Of a stretch of 64,000 bases of DNA, positions 8,054 through 16,552 are shown piece by piece (within the stretch, counting starts at the first letter, position 1; each line of letters begins with the position of its first letter). Where the stretch lies: the NCBI GenBank assembly GCA_034932485.1, contig JAYFOQ010000036.1, positions 1 through 64,000 on the forward strand, written 5' to 3'. The notes under the pieces are model-generated. The model saw nothing but the letters and a program-made list of their open reading frames with translations. It was not told where the DNA came from and made no database searches. Position numbers and translations under genes: made by a program. Origin of the DNA: Gordonibacter sp034932485 (GTDB lineage: Bacteria; Actinomycetota; Coriobacteriia; Coriobacteriales; Eggerthellaceae).

Positions 8054-8989
8054 CTACAGCACTCCTTGGTTGCGCAGAGCTTGACGCTCAGCATCGCTCA
8101 ACGCACTACCCCGCGTTATGGCAAACACTTTGTCACCGATACACTCCACGCTGGCATCAAGAGCGCTCGACACACCGAACGAAAAATCTAAGATGCGTTT
8201 CGATAGCTGATCGGGTGTGTTGCGCAAGGAAAGCACTGCGGCATCACCCGCCTTGAGTATCTTTGCCACATGTTCAACTTCCCCATAGCTGGCAGGCTTA
8301 AGTACCGAAAGCGATCGAGAGGGCTTGTGTGCCGAAGAACCCGAACCAGCATACGCCTCGTATGGGTCGAAAGCATTCGTAGTAGCAGCAGGAGTAGCAG
8401 TCTGAGCTGGTTTTGCTGCCGGCGACGCTGTAGGTAGAGCAAAGTCGCCAAAGCCCGTGTCAGCCTTACTAGCACTCGTCGAAGTATCGTCGGGCACACT
8501 AGACTCGAACAGCGAATTCAATCCTTCCGAACGCTCACGACGCGCAGCAGTATGAGCGGGCGACGACGGCGCGGGAGACATAGTATCAATTACCGTGCGC
8601 TCACCTCGATAAGATGACGAAGAGACACCCGTCACACGACGAGGCGGCAGTGGATCACGCCTTAAGCTATCGGGCACCTGTGTATTTGCGCGCACATCGT
8701 CGATAGAAACCAGTTTTGGGAACTCAGACGAAGATGAACGCGACGCATGAGCACCGCTCCTACGCGCTGGACGTGTGGTTACGGGCGCATACGGATCGTA
8801 ACGGGATGCCGGCGCACTGTCGTCGTACTCGGGACCATAGTCACCGTAATCGTCACCGTAGTCACCGTAATCGTCACCATAATCGCCATAATCATCACGT
8901 TCTGCACGGGTATCGGCAAAGCCGAGTTTCGACTTAATGCCGTCAAGCATTCCCCCGTGTTCCGATTTCATGATTTTGGGCAGCTCCAT
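8054..8989 (-). CDS. sepF: Cell division protein SepF
   Basis: A 311-residue SepF, the membrane anchor for FtsZ in bacteria without FtsA. Residues about 1-15 form the likely amphipathic membrane-binding helix (LDGIKSKLGF). The C-terminal 85 residues are the SepF fold: SYGEVEHVAKILKAGDAAVLSLRN, then DFSFGVSSALDASVECIGDKVFAITRG. Between them lies a disordered linker of almost 200 residues rich in Ser, Ala and Pro with a three-fold GDYGDDY-like tandem repeat. Typical SepF proteins are 150-220 residues, so the linker is long. Start ATG 8989 is preferred over GTG 8998 because AGGTGG lies 5 nt upstream of it. No ftsA is present in this cluster, consistent with SepF tethering the Z ring. Confidence 0.92.
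   Translation of the reverse strand: MELPKIMKSEHGGMLDGIKSKLGFADTRAERDDYGDYGDDYGDYGDDYGDYGPEYDDSAPASRYDPYAPVTTRPARRSGAHASRSSSSEFPKLVSIDDVRANTQVPDSLRRDPLPPRRVTGVSSSSYRGERTVIDTMSPAPSSPAHTAARRERSEGLNSLFESSVPDDTSTSASKADTGFGDFALPTASPAAKPAQTATPAATTNAFDPYEAYAGSGSSAHKPSRSLSVLKPASYGEVEHVAKILKAGDAAVLSLRNTPDQLSKRILDFSFGVSSALDASVECIGDKVFAITRGSALSDAERQALRNQGVL
8835..8898 (-). repeat. 21-bp in-frame tandem repeat inside sepF
   Basis: About three copies of a 21-bp unit encode alternating DDYGDYG heptads in the SepF linker. The repeat keeps frame, so copy-number change would alter linker length without destroying the protein. Confidence 0.8.
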
Positions 8990-9133
8990 GTTCACCACCT
9001 GCTTCGTTTTTATCCGACGGTCGAGCCGCCGCTGCGTATCCCCGCTCTTTACCTATCTACCTACCCATTACACCCCATTGAACCTTGGGTATATGGGCAT
9101 TATCTCACAACCGACATTCCGGCTACTGAAATC

Positions 9134-9826
9134 TTAACTTTCAAAGGCATCGTCAAAGATCGCGCGCCCGATGCGCACTATGGTAGCGCCCGCATGTACA
9201 GCCTCGCGCCAGTCTTCACTCATACCCATAGAAAGCCCATCGAATACTGCCGCTCTATCTGCAGGCATGTTACCGCGCAGCATGGCATGTAGCTGCGCCA
9301 AATCTTCGAACGTTGTACGTGCTGTCTGCTCATTACCCTGCGGTGCCATGGTCATTAGGCCGCGCACGCGCACATGTGGAAGTTGCCCACATATCTCCAA
9401 CAACGCCGCCACATCGTCGGGCGAAAGACCACTCTTGCTCGCCTCTCCCGAAACGTTCACTTCCAGCAATACTTCTTGCACTTTACCTATTGCAGCAGCA
9501 GCTGCGTCGATTTTGCGCGCATGCCGCTCTTCGTAAAGGGAGTGGATAAGTGCAGCGTATTCTACAATAGAAGGAATGCGGCGAGATTGAATGTTGCCGA
9601 TGAAATGCCAGTTTTCGTGAGGGTAAACGGCTGCCTTCTCCGTTAAACTATCGGGACGATTTTCGCCAAAGTTATGTGCTCCGCCGGCCATCGCCTGTCC
9701 CACAGCATCAGGCCCTACCGTTTTCGACACAGCTACAATATCGACCTCACCCGGATCGCGTCCTGCTGCACGGCAAACTTCGGCCACTTCAGCCGACACA
9801 CGCTCGAAACGCTGACAGACACCCAT
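9134..9826 (-). CDS. PLP homeostasis protein (YggS/PLPBP family)
   Basis: A 230-residue single-domain alanine-racemase-fold protein that binds pyridoxal 5'-phosphate and buffers PLP and amino/keto acid pools. The PLP lysine is in IVAVSKTV (Lys35); family motifs GENRPDSLTEK, WHFIGNIQSRRI, and GLSMGMSEDWREAVHAGATIVRIGRAIFD follow. ATG 9826 has AAAGGA 8 nt upstream; a longer upstream reading frame has no support. The pgeF stop is 5 nt upstream. Its position between pgeF and sepF is the common Gram-positive arrangement. Confidence 0.92.
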   Translation of the reverse strand: MGVCQRFERVSAEVAEVCRAAGRDPGEVDIVAVSKTVGPDAVGQAMAGGAHNFGENRPDSLTEKAAVYPHENWHFIGNIQSRRIPSIVEYAALIHSLYEERHARKIDAAAAAIGKVQEVLLEVNVSGEASKSGLSPDDVAALLEICGQLPHVRVRGLMTMAPQGNEQTARTTFEDLAQLHAMLRGNMPADRAAVFDGLSMGMSEDWREAVHAGATIVRIGRAIFDDAFES

Positions 9827-9831
9827 GAGAA

Positions 9832-10677
9832 TTATCCTTTCTGCAAAACGGCAAAAGCGCCATGACGTCCACAGGTACCACCCGACGCTCGGTAAGAAAA
9901 GTACTCGTCTGGTTGACAGGCAGTGCATACCCCCGCATCAACAACACGCTGAGCCTGTAAACCTGCAGACTCAAGATCCAACGCAACAGCATGCGTCAAA
10001 TCGACATGCTTATCATCGGGTGCTACCGCTTTGCCAAACCGCTCAACAAATCGAGCTCGCACGTCGGATCCCGTCTCGAAGCACTCTGCGTGGATATGAG
10101 GACCAAGGTAGGCGTTGTACGAAGCAGCAGCCTCAACGCTACCTGAATACGTATCTCGAGCGACAAGCCGGCGCACCGCCCTACTCGCAATGCCTGCCAC
10201 CGCACCCCTCCAGCCAGCATGAGCCACAACAAAACGCCCCGTAGGCGACACTACTATAACCGGAACGCAGTCGGCAAAACAGAGCAATGCCCCTACCTGG
10301 GGCACATCCACCAAGAGCGCATCGGCGCCTGCCAATGCTTGAACGCGAGCCGTCTCGATGGACGTCACATCGGATGCAACTACCTCTACAACGTGATTGC
10401 CATGTACCTGATTTGCCATAATCAACGGTACATCAGGCGCACCCATAGCTTCAAGCAATAGACTGCGGTTGGTTGCTACCGCTTCCGCATCATCTCCAAC
10501 GTGTCCACCTAGGTTAAGAGCCGAAAAGGGGGATTCGCTCACCCCGCCTGCGCGTCCCGTAAACGCAATACGTATGCCCGTGCGGGCAAAAAGCGCTTCG
10601 TCAGTAAGCACTGATAAACGACGCGCGCCAAAAAGGCGCGCGTCGAGGTGGGGTAAGGGTAACATCTCGGCCTGCAT
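9832..10677 (-). CDS. pgeF: Laccase-domain purine nucleosidase/peptidoglycan editing factor PgeF (YfiH family)
   Basis: A 281-residue YfiH-family protein. Visible metal-site motifs are ANQVHGNHV (His), LLCFADCVPVIV (Cys) and VAHAGWRGAVAGI (His), the classical trio. The family was first called polyphenol oxidase/laccase; members have purine nucleoside phosphorylase or adenosine deaminase activity, and E. coli YfiH has been implicated in preventing L-Ser misincorporation into UDP-MurNAc peptides. That wall-editing role would suit its site directly after ftsZ. I prefer ATG 10677 (GAGG about 10 nt upstream) to the in-frame GTG 10695, which lacks a ribosome binding site. Confidence 0.88.
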   Translation of the reverse strand: MQAEMLPLPHLDARLFGARRLSVLTDEALFARTGIRIAFTGRAGGVSESPFSALNLGGHVGDDAEAVATNRSLLLEAMGAPDVPLIMANQVHGNHVVEVVASDVTSIETARVQALAGADALLVDVPQVGALLCFADCVPVIVVSPTGRFVVAHAGWRGAVAGIASRAVRRLVARDTYSGSVEAAASYNAYLGPHIHAECFETGSDVRARFVERFGKAVAPDDKHVDLTHAVALDLESAGLQAQRVVDAGVCTACQPDEYFSYRASGGTCGRHGAFAVLQKG

Positions 10678-10696
10678 TGCGCAGTTGCCTCGCACC

Positions 10697-11830
10697 CTAG
10701 CGCTGGCGTTTCAGGAAGTCGGGGATGTAATCCTCGTCCGCAAAACGTCCGTTGCTCGATGACGTAGAATACGACACCGGCGGAGCGGCAGGCTGAGACA
10801 GAGACGAAAGCGACGGTTCAGAGGTAGAGGCAAACAAATCCTTGCGCGAGAAGTCCATGGAAGATTGCTGCTGGGCGCCATTCTTGAAGCCCGTAGCAAT
10901 AACCGTAATGCGCACTTGGTCGCCCATAGCCTCATCGACGATTTGTCCATAAATAATATTAGCGTTATCGTCGGCGCAGGCTTCAACCGTACGAGCGGCA
11001 GCATCAACTTCGGTAAGGGTAAGATCGGGACCGCCCGCAATAGAGAACAAGACGCGCGAGGCGCCTGCAATAGAAGTCTCAAGTAAATTCGAGTTCGTGG
11101 CCTGCTGCGCCGCATCGAGCGCACGATTCTCACCCGTGGAAATACCAATGCCCATCATGGCTGTTCCCGCATCCTTCATAACGGTGCGGATGTCAGCAAA
11201 GTCGAGGTTAATCAATCCGGGAATGGTAATAAGATCCGTAACACCCTGAATGCCCTGGCGCAACGTATCGTCAGCAATGCGGAAAGCATCGAGCATACTG
11301 GTCTTTTTGTCTACAATTTCAAGCAGACGATCATTCGGGATAACAATAAGCGTATCAACCTTCTGAGACAATAGGTCTACACCCTGCTCAGCCTGGTTAC
11401 GACGCGTGCGTCCTTCAAACGAGAAAGGCTTTGTAACCACACCCACGGTAAGGGCGCCAATTTCCTCGCGTGCGATCTCTGCAATAATCGGTGCAGCTCC
11501 TGTGCCCGTACCACCACCCTCACCAGCAGTAACAAACACCATATCTGCCTCGGCGAGTGCCTCGCGGATCTCTGCGCGGCTTTCCTCTGCCGCCTGGCAA
11601 CCCACTTCGGGATTCGCGCCAGCACCCAGACCTCGCGTTAACTCCTCGCCGATGTGGATCGTCTTGTCGGCATCCGACATGAGCAAGGCTTGGCGGTCGG
11701 TGTTTACGGCAATAAACTCGACTCCGCGCACGCCTGCCTCGACCATGCGGTTCACGGCATTTGTGCCGCCGCCTCCGACACCGACGACCTTAATGACCGC
11801 CAAATGCTCGGAACCCATTTTGTTTGGCAT
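10697..11830 (-). CDS. ftsZ: Cell division GTPase FtsZ
   Basis: A 377-residue tubulin homologue forming the Z ring. Nucleotide-binding motifs are VVGVGGGGTNAVNRM near residue 17 and the tubulin signature GEGGGTGTGAAPIIAEIA. The core ends near residue 315, followed by a Ser/Pro-rich linker and the conserved C-terminal peptide DEDYIPDFLKRQR that binds SepF or other partners. ATG 11830 is preceded by GGAGG at ideal spacing; a 20-codon upstream extension is rejected. It has its own likely promoter in the 149-bp gap to ftsQ. Confidence 0.97.
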   Translation of the reverse strand: MPNKMGSEHLAVIKVVGVGGGGTNAVNRMVEAGVRGVEFIAVNTDRQALLMSDADKTIHIGEELTRGLGAGANPEVGCQAAEESRAEIREALAEADMVFVTAGEGGGTGTGAAPIIAEIAREEIGALTVGVVTKPFSFEGRTRRNQAEQGVDLLSQKVDTLIVIPNDRLLEIVDKKTSMLDAFRIADDTLRQGIQGVTDLITIPGLINLDFADIRTVMKDAGTAMMGIGISTGENRALDAAQQATNSNLLETSIAGASRVLFSIAGGPDLTLTEVDAAARTVEACADDNANIIYGQIVDEAMGDQVRITVIATGFKNGAQQQSSMDFSRKDLFASTSEPSLSSLSQPAAPPVSYSTSSSNGRFADEDYIPDFLKRQR

Positions 11831-11898
11831 TGTTTCCTCCACACCTGCTGCGTTATTTAAGCTGCGTTTCCCTACGTGGGTACACTTCACGTGGGGTT

Positions 11899-11926
11899 AT
11901 TGTACACGATGATCAACCATTTGCAA
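11899..11926 (-). promoter_or_regulatory. Putative ftsZ promoter
   Basis: Minus-strand TTGCAA (11921-11926), 16-bp spacer and TACAAT (11899-11904) lie about 70 bp before the ftsZ start. The gap of 149 bp between ftsQ and ftsZ is the largest inside the cluster, consistent with independent ftsZ expression. Two CCCACGT direct repeats follow in the leader. Confidence 0.5.
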
Positions 11927-11979
11927 ATTACAGCGCGGCAATGAAATAAGTACATCCACAGATATAGCGGATGAACGAA

Positions 11980-13074
11980 TTACACAGCGCGCCACGTAGG
12001 CCTATCCACTACACGTACATTAATATAGACCACTCCGGGATTTTCCTCCATGATCTTTAGTACCACACGTTCTTTATCGCGAATATTCTCCGCCTTACCA
12101 AACGCAATTTCCGTACCATCATCCAGCACGAGCTTTGTTTCATCGGCTCCGGCAGCAGAAACCGTTTTCACGCGATCGGAAAGGTCGGTGGTCATGCCCG
12201 AAACAATATCGAGCGCATTATTTACCGTAGCATCCGAGCAATAGGTGCCAATCTCGGCCTTGGTACCATAAGGGACGTCAACAATAGCAAGCGCCGAGGC
12301 GGCATCTTCGTAGATCTTCGGACTCGTTTTCTTGCCAGCCTCAGAATCCTGATCGGGGATGGGCATGAGCCACATATGATCGGAGGCGACGGCCCACCTC
12401 TTGACGGTTTTAGCATTGTCGGTAGGCACCTCGACGGTGGCCTTAATAGTACGCTCAGTTACCGCCAGTTCTAAGGTATTGGGAAACACCCGCTTCACTT
12501 CGACATCCTGCACCCAGGCGTTCTGAAGTAAGCTATTGCGTATGCCCGCAGCATCAACACGTAGTAGCGTCGTATTTGCAGGCACGCTTGCCATAGCCTC
12601 CATGTCAGCTGAAGTTAGATGCTCAACTCCCGTTACCGAAACGTTCTCGATAGCAAACAGGTTGGAACTGTATACCGCAATACCACCGACAACCAGCACC
12701 GCAACCACACTCACGATAACAGCCAAACGCACAAGGTAACGACGATAAGTGCTTTGGGCACGACTGGCGCGCTCATGAGCGCGAACATCACCCACACGCA
12801 CCGAAGTAAGCCGCTGCTGCGAACGAACACCCGAACTTGAAGGATAGCGGCCTCCCGGCATGGCACGATAGCTTTGCTGGGATGCGCGCGAAGAAACGGA
12901 GGGCGCAGTACGACCCGATTGACGACCCGAAGAGGCGCCACGATTGGTAGAACGACCCGCCGCGCGGGGCGTGGTGGTTCGCGGCGCCCTTCCGGAAGAC
13001 GCCTGCCCACGCCCGCGCGCGGGCGCTTTACGCGAACCCGAGGAAACGGACTTCCGGTTGTAATTCGATGCCAT
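11980..13074 (-). CDS. ftsQ: Cell division protein FtsQ/DivIB
   Basis: A 364-residue bitopic membrane protein of the FtsQ-FtsL-FtsB divisome module. Residues 1-118 are a very basic, Ser/Gly/Arg-rich cytoplasmic region; one membrane segment follows (LVRLAVIVSVVAVLVVGGIAVY, about 120-141). The POTRA domain starts at FAIENVSVTGVEHLTSADMEAMA, and the beta domain contains VKRVFPNTLELAVTERTIKATVEV. ATG 13074 lies inside murB, giving a 47-nt overlap in another frame. A later start (for example the Met of AMPGGRY, about residue 72) would remove the overlap but shorten the tail. Identity is firm; the N-terminus is less so. Confidence 0.88.
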   Translation of the reverse strand: MASNYNRKSVSSGSRKAPARGRGQASSGRAPRTTTPRAAGRSTNRGASSGRQSGRTAPSVSSRASQQSYRAMPGGRYPSSSGVRSQQRLTSVRVGDVRAHERASRAQSTYRRYLVRLAVIVSVVAVLVVGGIAVYSSNLFAIENVSVTGVEHLTSADMEAMASVPANTTLLRVDAAGIRNSLLQNAWVQDVEVKRVFPNTLELAVTERTIKATVEVPTDNAKTVKRWAVASDHMWLMPIPDQDSEAGKKTSPKIYEDAASALAIVDVPYGTKAEIGTYCSDATVNNALDIVSGMTTDLSDRVKTVSAAGADETKLVLDDGTEIAFGKAENIRDKERVVLKIMEENPGVVYINVRVVDRPTWRAV

Positions 13075-13957
13075 AGGTTTCGTTTACCTTCGCCTGTATA
13101 AGTTCGATAAGATCTTTCACGTCACGTGCCGTAGCGTCGCCCGTGTTCACGATAAAATTTGCATGCACCTCTGACACTTGAGCACCCCCACAGCGAACAC
13201 CTTTCAAGCCCGCGCGCTCAACAAGCGAGCCAGCAGAATCTCCCGTCGGGTTGCGAAACACACTGCCGCATGAAGGTTGCGTAAGCGGCTGCGTTTTCTT
13301 CCGACGCGCCAGTGACGCTTCCATCTTACCGCGGATGAAGAACGGATCAGCCGGCTCTACGGAAAGTTCGCATTCGACAATAATCTCGTCAGAGCGAAAC
13401 GAGCTGTTGCGGTATGTCCAGGCAATCTCTTCTCCCGAGTAACGCGCCAGACCCTTTTCCAGGGAGAACGTCGTTACCGAAGCCACACGCTCGCCAATCC
13501 ACTCGTCGCGCGACCCCGCGTTCATGCGTAAAGCTCCACCCACCGTACCCGGCGTACCCACACAAAATTCGAGGCCCGCAAGCGAGCGGCGGAATGCCTC
13601 CTGCACCACCGACGACAGCGGAACCCCCGCACCTACACAAAATCGCCCGACGCCCTCGTCAAAGCGACAGGTGCGAAAATCGCGCCCAAGCGTAATAACC
13701 ACCCCAGGAAAACCCTCATCAGCCACAAGGAGGTTGCTTCCTCTCCCTACAACCACACAAGGAACATCCATAAGATCGCAAGCATCAAGCAAACGCGCTA
13801 GCGCCCCCACCGACGCAACCTGTACGTAAAAACGCGCAGGACCACCAATGCGATACATAGTATGTCGAGCCATAGGCTCGGCCGGGTAAATATCACCATC
13901 AAACTTGTCATCGACGAGCAGTGCCTCGAGGGCAGATGAAGCATGGCGTGCAGTCAC
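13028..13957 (-). CDS. murB: UDP-N-acetylenolpyruvoylglucosamine reductase
   Basis: A 309-residue FAD enzyme reducing UDP-GlcNAc-enolpyruvate to UDP-MurNAc. Seen: the FAD-binding segment VVGRGSNLLVADEGFPGVVITLG, the LEFCVGTPGTVGGALRMNAG region, and the active-site region RRKKTQPLTQPSCGSVFRNP, with the serine of CGSVF as the expected proton donor, and the C-terminal IELQPEVRFLG. GTG 13957 has AAGGAA just upstream and lies 9 nt after the murC stop. The last 47 nt overlap the start of ftsQ. Confidence 0.95.
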   Translation of the reverse strand: MTARHASSALEALLVDDKFDGDIYPAEPMARHTMYRIGGPARFYVQVASVGALARLLDACDLMDVPCVVVGRGSNLLVADEGFPGVVITLGRDFRTCRFDEGVGRFCVGAGVPLSSVVQEAFRRSLAGLEFCVGTPGTVGGALRMNAGSRDEWIGERVASVTTFSLEKGLARYSGEEIAWTYRNSSFRSDEIIVECELSVEPADPFFIRGKMEASLARRKKTQPLTQPSCGSVFRNPTGDSAGSLVERAGLKGVRCGGAQVSEVHANFIVNTGDATARDVKDLIELIQAKVNETYGIELQPEVRFLGFA

Positions 13958-13966
13958 AATGCTTCC

Positions 13967-15391
13967 TTAGTCCTGAGGTGCCGCAGCAGGTGCCGAGCCG
14001 CAGGAAAGCGCGTCAACCAGCTGAGGACCAATGGCCGTCACGTCGCCTGCGCCCATGGTAATAACCAAGTCGCCCGCAGCTGCTTTCGACGCAAGATACG
14101 GCACAACCTCTATACGACGAGGAACATAAGCGGCATCCGGATGCGCTGCATGATCAAGCACAACATTCAAAAACGTCTTGCCACTGACACCTGGAATAGG
14201 AGCCTCTCCCGCGGGGTACACATCCATGAAGGTAACCGAGTCGGCTGCATCGAACGCGCGTGCAAACTCATCATGCAATACCTCGGTGAACAAGGGTGCC
14301 CGTGAGTAGCGATGAGGCTGAAACAGCACATGCACATGACGATAATTAAGCTTGGATGCCGCTTCAATAGTGGCCGCAATCTCAGTGGGGTGGTGTGCAT
14401 AGTCATCTACCACCGTGACACCAGCAACCTCACCAACAAGGTCGAACCGACGCCGTACGCCCGCAAAGTTGGCAAGCGCTGCGGCGGCGGCTTCGGCATC
14501 CATACCAAGGGCATCCACCAGCCCAATAACGCCAGCAGCATTGAGCACGTTGTGCACGCCAGGATTCTGCTTGAGGCTTGCCGTAATTTCGCGCCCATCG
14601 GGTAAGCGCAAACGAAATTCACTGCCCACCCCATGTGGCTCCCACGCAAGAATACGAATATCACAATCTTCGCCGAAGCCATACATAAGCAAGGTGCGAC
14701 CCGTGGCCCGAGCAAGCTCGATAAGCGCATGGTCTTCGGCACATGCCACCACAACACCTTCGGCTGGAACCGAAGAAATGAACGCACTAAACTTCTCGTA
14801 AATCTCGTCTAAATCTCGATAATGGTCCAAGTGGTCGGCTTCAATGTTGGTTACCAGCACGGCATGCGGCGACAGATACGTAAACGACTTGTCGCTCTCA
14901 TCGGCCTCAACCACATAGTGACACCCTGCTCCCGAGTGGGCATTCGTGCCATAAGCACGCACGATGCCTCCAATAAGAAACGTTGGATCTTCTCCAATAG
15001 CATCCATAACACTAGCTAACATGGATGACGTGGTTGTCTTACCATGCGTACCCGCCACTGCAAGCGTACAAAGATCGCTGCCTAAATGTGCAAGCATCTG
15101 TGCGCGATGCCAGATGGTCAGGCCTCTGTCGTGAGCAGCAATAAGTTCGGGGTTGTTGTCGAGAATAGCGGTAGACACCACGACAATATCTACCCCCGCA
15201 GGAATGTTTGCCGGATCGTGCCCAATATGCACCTCGATACCAGCAGCTTTAAGCTGCTTGGTATAACGACTCTCTTTCAGGTCCGATCCACTCACGCAGA
15301 TGCCCTGGTCGAAAGCAACGCGAGCAATGCCGCTCATACCCACGCCGCCGACGCCGATAAAATGTACCGATTCGATACGCTGGTTTTCCAT
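13967..15391 (-). CDS. murC: UDP-N-acetylmuramate--L-alanine ligase
   Basis: A 474-residue Mur ligase adding L-Ala to UDP-MurNAc. The N-terminal Rossmann-like motif HFIGVGGVGMSGIA, the ATP loop AVAGTHGKTTTSSML and the metal/substrate segment VEADESDKSF are all present, with a C-terminal domain beginning near DDYAHHPTEIAATI. Length is normal for MurC. The murC-murB junction is tight (9 nt), and murG lies 56 nt upstream. Confidence 0.96.
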   Translation of the reverse strand: MENQRIESVHFIGVGGVGMSGIARVAFDQGICVSGSDLKESRYTKQLKAAGIEVHIGHDPANIPAGVDIVVVSTAILDNNPELIAAHDRGLTIWHRAQMLAHLGSDLCTLAVAGTHGKTTTSSMLASVMDAIGEDPTFLIGGIVRAYGTNAHSGAGCHYVVEADESDKSFTYLSPHAVLVTNIEADHLDHYRDLDEIYEKFSAFISSVPAEGVVVACAEDHALIELARATGRTLLMYGFGEDCDIRILAWEPHGVGSEFRLRLPDGREITASLKQNPGVHNVLNAAGVIGLVDALGMDAEAAAAALANFAGVRRRFDLVGEVAGVTVVDDYAHHPTEIAATIEAASKLNYRHVHVLFQPHRYSRAPLFTEVLHDEFARAFDAADSVTFMDVYPAGEAPIPGVSGKTFLNVVLDHAAHPDAAYVPRRIEVVPYLASKAAAGDLVITMGAGDVTAIGPQLVDALSCGSAPAAAPQD

Positions 15392-15447
15392 AGTGCTGTT
15401 ACAGCCCTTCCCTTATGAGTACGCTTCCATGGTAGCCCATAGAGGAC

Positions 15448-16548
15448 TCACCGCGCCGCTGCGCACACAACATCTGCCAACTTAACTGCAGCATCACGCG
15501 TTTTTTGAGCACGCGCTGCCTCACTCATACCTCCGCGCACCTCTGCATCCTCCACCAAGATACGCACCAAACGCTCAAACTCAGGAGTATCCACTTCGGC
15601 ATCTGCAATCATAAAAGCGCACCCAGCATCCACATAGGAACGCGCATTCGTAGTCTGATGATCCTCTGTCGCATGCGGAAAGGGCACGAGCAATGCCGGG
15701 ATGGCACGTGCCGATATCTCGGCCAACGACGTGGCACCAGCGCGCGATACGATAGCATCAGCCGCGGCCATAACTTCACCCATACGATCCTGATAACCGA
15801 ACAAATGCCAGCGCTGCCTTTGTTCGGAAGTCAATGCTAGCTCTTGAGTAACGGCCTCGAGTTCTTTCTGACCTGTCACTTGCACGATATGCAGATCGTC
15901 ATAGCTCAACAGTACTTCTTTCAAAGCGCAGATAGCCTGGTTTAGGTGACGCGCCCCAAGACTACCCCCCGTAACCAACAACATACGAGACTGCTCGGGA
16001 ATACCCAAAAGTTCTCGCCCTTGTTGACGCGTGGCGGCGAACACTGAGGCGCGAACAGGATTACCCGTAACCACGACGCGCTCTTGAGTCTTCGCATCAA
16101 GTGCACGGGCGGCATGTTCATAGGTTAAGCACACAGCTTCTGCACGTTTTGCCAAGTACTTGTTTGCCATACCCATAACGGAATTCTGCTCGTGTACTAC
16201 CACGGGGATGTCACGCTGCTCTGCCGCACGTGCTACCGGAATGCATACATAGCCCCCAAAACCCACCACAACATCGGGGTGTATTTCATCAAACCATCGC
16301 TTCGCCTTGCCGGTGCTTTTCTGAATCTTCGCAATGCTTTTGGGTAACGTAAGCGGATGCTTGCGATTAAAGCCCGAAGCCTCAAACCCCGTGAAGGGGA
16401 TGCCCGCTTCCGCCACAAGACGCGCCTCCACACCCGTGGGCGTACCGGCAAAGCGCACATCGCAACCGCGTTCTTTAAGCACGTCAGCCAAAGCCAATGC
16501 CGGATTGATGTGACCGGCAGTACCGCCACCAGAGAGAACAACCAACAT
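15448..16548 (-). CDS. murG: UDP-GlcNAc:lipid I GlcNAc transferase
   Basis: A 366-residue GT-B glycosyltransferase on the inner membrane face, converting lipid I to lipid II. The first glycine-rich loop VVLSGGGTAGHINPALALA and second loop LLVTGGSLGARHLNQAI are visible, and the donor-binding segment AGATSLAEISARAIPALLVPFPHATEDHQTTNA is typical. ATG 16548 follows AGGAGGT at 7 nt, 4 nt after the ftsW stop; an upstream 17-codon extension would overlap ftsW and is rejected. Confidence 0.95.
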   Translation of the reverse strand: MLVVLSGGGTAGHINPALALADVLKERGCDVRFAGTPTGVEARLVAEAGIPFTGFEASGFNRKHPLTLPKSIAKIQKSTGKAKRWFDEIHPDVVVGFGGYVCIPVARAAEQRDIPVVVHEQNSVMGMANKYLAKRAEAVCLTYEHAARALDAKTQERVVVTGNPVRASVFAATRQQGRELLGIPEQSRMLLVTGGSLGARHLNQAICALKEVLLSYDDLHIVQVTGQKELEAVTQELALTSEQRQRWHLFGYQDRMGEVMAAADAIVSRAGATSLAEISARAIPALLVPFPHATEDHQTTNARSYVDAGCAFMIADAEVDTPEFERLVRILVEDAEVRGGMSEAARAQKTRDAAVKLADVVCAAAR

Positions 16549-16552
16549 AATG

